Both the position numbers and the translations under genes were made by a program. From Flavobacterium tructae (GTDB lineage: Bacteria > Bacteroidota > Bacteroidia > Flavobacteriales > Flavobacteriaceae), in assembly GCF_002217475.1 (NCBI RefSeq), contig NZ_MUHH01000009.1, positions 1-64,000 on the forward strand: DNA of 64,000 nucleotides, in the 5' to 3' direction. The notes below the pieces were generated by a model. It did no database searches. It was not told where the DNA came from and saw only the letters and a list, made by a program, of their open reading frames with translations. Positions 62,049 through 64,000 of this stretch are shown piece after piece. Positions within the stretch are counted from its first letter, which is position 1. Each line of letters opens with the position of its first letter.

Positions 62049-63902
62049 ATGACTTTGAAAAAACTTTTTGCTCTTTGTTTCTTATTGTTGTGCCAGATTA
62101 CTGTGGCGCAGAACGATTCTATTACGAAACTTAAAACGGTTGTCGTTTCTGACGCTAATCTTAAAAAATACTCCAATTCACAATCGGTTTTAAAACTAAA
62201 TGACTCTGTTATTGGCAAAAATGAAGCCTTATTAACGGATTTATTAAACTTTAATTCTACCATTTATTTTAAAGAGTACGGCCGCGGAATGCTTTCTACA
62301 GTTGCTTTTAGAGGTACAACATCATCGCAAACGGCTGTAATCTGGAACGGAATTAACATTAATTCCCAAATGAATGGAAGTACTGATTTTAATACCATTT
62401 CCGGATCCGATTATAATTCTATTAATGTAAAAGCAGGAGGAGGAAGTGTTATTTACGGTAGCGGAGCCGTTGGAGGAACCGTACACTTGAATACGGATCT
62501 CGCCTTTTACAATAAATTTGAAAACAGTTTAAGATTGGATTACGGAAGTTTCAACACGATCGGAATTAATTATAAAACGAGTATCTCGAATAAAAAATGG
62601 AGTACTCAGATTGGTTTTTCTAAAAACAGTTCTACAAACGATTATAAATACCTGAACCAATACAACTGGAAAGGCGAACAGCGCTGGAATCAAAACGGCC
62701 AATATGATGTTATTACCCTAAGTGCCAATGCAGGATATAAAATCAACGACAAAAACAGTTTAAAACTATATACCCAAACCTCAAACACAGACCGAAATAC
62801 CTCATTAGTTTCGGAATCTGAAACTAAAAGTAAATATGTAAATGGTTTTAATCGGAACTTATTGGAATATGATGGTGATTTTGGCAGATTCAAAACCAAT
62901 TTAAAAACAGCCTATATTTTTGAGAACTATAAATATTATGCCGACAACTCGAGCAATATTTATACGTACGGAAAAACAGAAAGCCTGACTACAAAAGCAG
63001 ATTTAGGCTATCAATTATTAGAATCGCTGCAAGTAAATGGTATTCTGGACTACAATCGGACTAAAGGATACGGAAGTGGTTTTGGTGATAATGTTAGAGA
63101 AATAAGTTCTGCTGCTTTACTTATAAAACAAGATATTTCTGCGGACTGGAAAAACGAATTTGGGGTTCGTAAAGAGTTTACAGACAATTACAAATCACCC
63201 GTTCTATTCTCTGCAGGTTCCTCCTATCAATTTGGAAAACTGTATAATTTAAAATTGAATGTGTCCCGTAATTTCAGAATCCCAACTTTCAATGATTTGT
63301 ATTGGGAAGAAGGCGGAAATCCTAATTTAAAACCGGAGAGTTCTTATCAGGCCGAAATTGGAAACGTTTTTACCATTCAAAACTTTTCTTTGACTCAAAC
63401 TTTTTACTACATTAAAATAAAAGATCTGTTGCGATGGGTTCCAGGTACAAATGGGATCTGGATGCCGCAAAACACAGATAAAGTAAACAGTTATGGTGCT
63501 GAAACATTATTGAGCTGGAAGAAAAATTTTGGAAAAAACAACCTGACTGCAAATGCTACTTATGCTTATTCTGTTTCGGAAAATGTAGAAACCAAAAAGC
63601 AATTATTTTTTGTTCCTTTTCATAAAGTTACTGCTTCCATTGCTTACTCAAGAAATAACCTATCTGCCAATTATCAATTTCTTTATAATGGCTTTGTGTA
63701 TACGCAATCCGACAATGATCCGGAAAAAATTGTATCGGCTTACACCGTTTCTAATATTGGTGTAGACTACGATTTTAAACTTTTATCTTCTTTCAAAGTA
63801 GGTTTTCAGGTTCTAAATGTTTGGAATACCTTCTATCAAAGTCTGGAACACAGACCGATGCCCGGAAGAAATTACAACTTGTACTTAAACTTTAAATTTT
63901 AA
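62049..63902 (+). CDS. TonB-dependent cobalamin receptor, BtuB-like
   Basis: 617 residues from ATG 62049 (MTLKKLFALCFLLLCQITVA signal peptide). An upstream in-frame ATG (61923) lies inside the riboswitch and is rejected. The plug domain is residues about 30-160 (LNFNSTIYFKEYGRGMLSTV, AFRGTTSSQTAVIWNGININ, VIYGSGAVGGTVHL), then a 22-strand-type barrel (RIPTFNDLYWEEGGNPNLKP) ending in LNFKF. Imports cobalamin through the outer membrane with TonB energy. The riboswitch in its leader supports the substrate. Confidence 0.95.
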   Translation: MTLKKLFALCFLLLCQITVAQNDSITKLKTVVVSDANLKKYSNSQSVLKLNDSVIGKNEALLTDLLNFNSTIYFKEYGRGMLSTVAFRGTTSSQTAVIWNGININSQMNGSTDFNTISGSDYNSINVKAGGGSVIYGSGAVGGTVHLNTDLAFYNKFENSLRLDYGSFNTIGINYKTSISNKKWSTQIGFSKNSSTNDYKYLNQYNWKGEQRWNQNGQYDVITLSANAGYKINDKNSLKLYTQTSNTDRNTSLVSESETKSKYVNGFNRNLLEYDGDFGRFKTNLKTAYIFENYKYYADNSSNIYTYGKTESLTTKADLGYQLLESLQVNGILDYNRTKGYGSGFGDNVREISSAALLIKQDISADWKNEFGVRKEFTDNYKSPVLFSAGSSYQFGKLYNLKLNVSRNFRIPTFNDLYWEEGGNPNLKPESSYQAEIGNVFTIQNFSLTQTFYYIKIKDLLRWVPGTNGIWMPQNTDKVNSYGAETLLSWKKNFGKNNLTANATYAYSVSENVETKKQLFFVPFHKVTASIAYSRNNLSANYQFLYNGFVYTQSDNDPEKIVSAYTVSNIGVDYDFKLLSSFKVGFQVLNVWNTFYQSLEHRPMPGRNYNLYLNFKF

Positions 63903-63906
63903 TATA

Positions 63907-64000
63907 ATGAAACTAACTAGATTATTCCTATTAGCATTAAGCGCATCGCTTTTTGTTTCTTGCTCTAATGACGACTCTGATGGACCTAAAGGAGTTTATG
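63907..64000 (+). CDS. Surface lipoprotein, 5' part only (possible BtuG-like partner)
   Basis: 31 codons are visible before the window ends: MKLTRLFLLALSASLFVSCS, then NDDSDGPKGVY. It has a clear lipobox (LFVSC) and an acidic stretch after the Cys that resembles a surface-export signal. It starts 4 nt after btuB, so it is under the same riboswitch. In Bacteroidota this position is often held by a beta-propeller cobalamin-binding lipoprotein (BtuG or a relative). That identity is inference; the sequence shown cannot prove it. Confidence 0.7.
   Translation, partial: MKLTRLFLLALSASLFVSCSNDDSDGPKGVY

Noticed and set aside
1..64000. CRISPR array, prophage or transposase
   Set aside because: I looked for regularly spaced identical repeats and for integrase or transposase motifs. 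The word repeats are too short and irregular to be CRISPR, and no mobile-element enzyme was recognised.

Overview
The window looks like chromosomal DNA of a Flavobacterium or a close relative (Bacteroidota). Intergenic DNA is AT-rich. Promoters follow the Bacteroidota pattern TTTG / TAnnTTTG with about 20 nt between the elements. There is a type IX secretion (T9SS) sorting domain, a split transketolase, a DUF4421 protein, lipoproteins with acidic residues after the cysteine, and a carotenoid cluster. I see no prophage, transposase, CRISPR array or rRNA gene. However, tandem minus-strand promoters at the left edge look like those of an rRNA operon lying just outside the window.

Layout. 1-4.0 kb: rRNA-type promoters pointing left, then thrS-infC-rpmI-rplT; infC must start at an ATA codon. 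4.1-12.2 kb: a Crp-like regulator, an AhpD-like protein, two tandem TPR histidine kinases (the second lacks the phospho-acceptor His) with a response regulator, and a secreted nuclease-fold protein. 12.4-15.1 kb: a 46-codon membrane micro-gene, and a minus-strand operon of a small protein, a 7-TM protein, a kinase and a regulator. 15.3-27.8 kb: housekeeping genes (dnaB, accA, tgt-lptG-eamA, chbG-like deacetylase, split transketolase, FKBP lipoprotein, S4 protein, PRTase, aroK). 27.85-28.6 kb: four tRNA-Lys in two duplicated pairs around one tRNA-Leu. 28.8-31.5 kb: DUF4421 protein, TPR protein and a Kir-type K+ channel.

31.5-40.2 kb is a light-response region: a MerR protein with both cobalamin-binding signatures of the CarH/LitR photoreceptors, then crtI, crtB, crtZ, an SRPBCC protein and a photolyase, followed by AarF kinase/TetR and a TIGR01777 epimerase. 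40.2-53.9 kb: small metabolic genes, rmuC, an ECF sigma factor overlapping a protein that joins an anti-sigma-like N-terminus to a C-terminal beta-barrel, a 1146-residue T9SS-exported nuclease, and RNA-modification genes. 54.0-64.0 kb is a vitamin B12 region: an ABC importer, cobU, a bluB-cobT fusion, cobS, cobC, a cobalamin riboswitch, btuB and the start of a surface lipoprotein. The cofactor supplied here could feed the CarH-like sensor about 22 kb away.

The least explained feature is a set of short intergenic spacers built from iterated 7-10 nt words, often arranged as two complementary arms and often starting exactly at a stop codon. The most striking is at 57619-58084, where two roughly 42-nt inverted arms exactly frame a small four-helix-bundle (S23/IVP-type) gene inside the B12 cluster.
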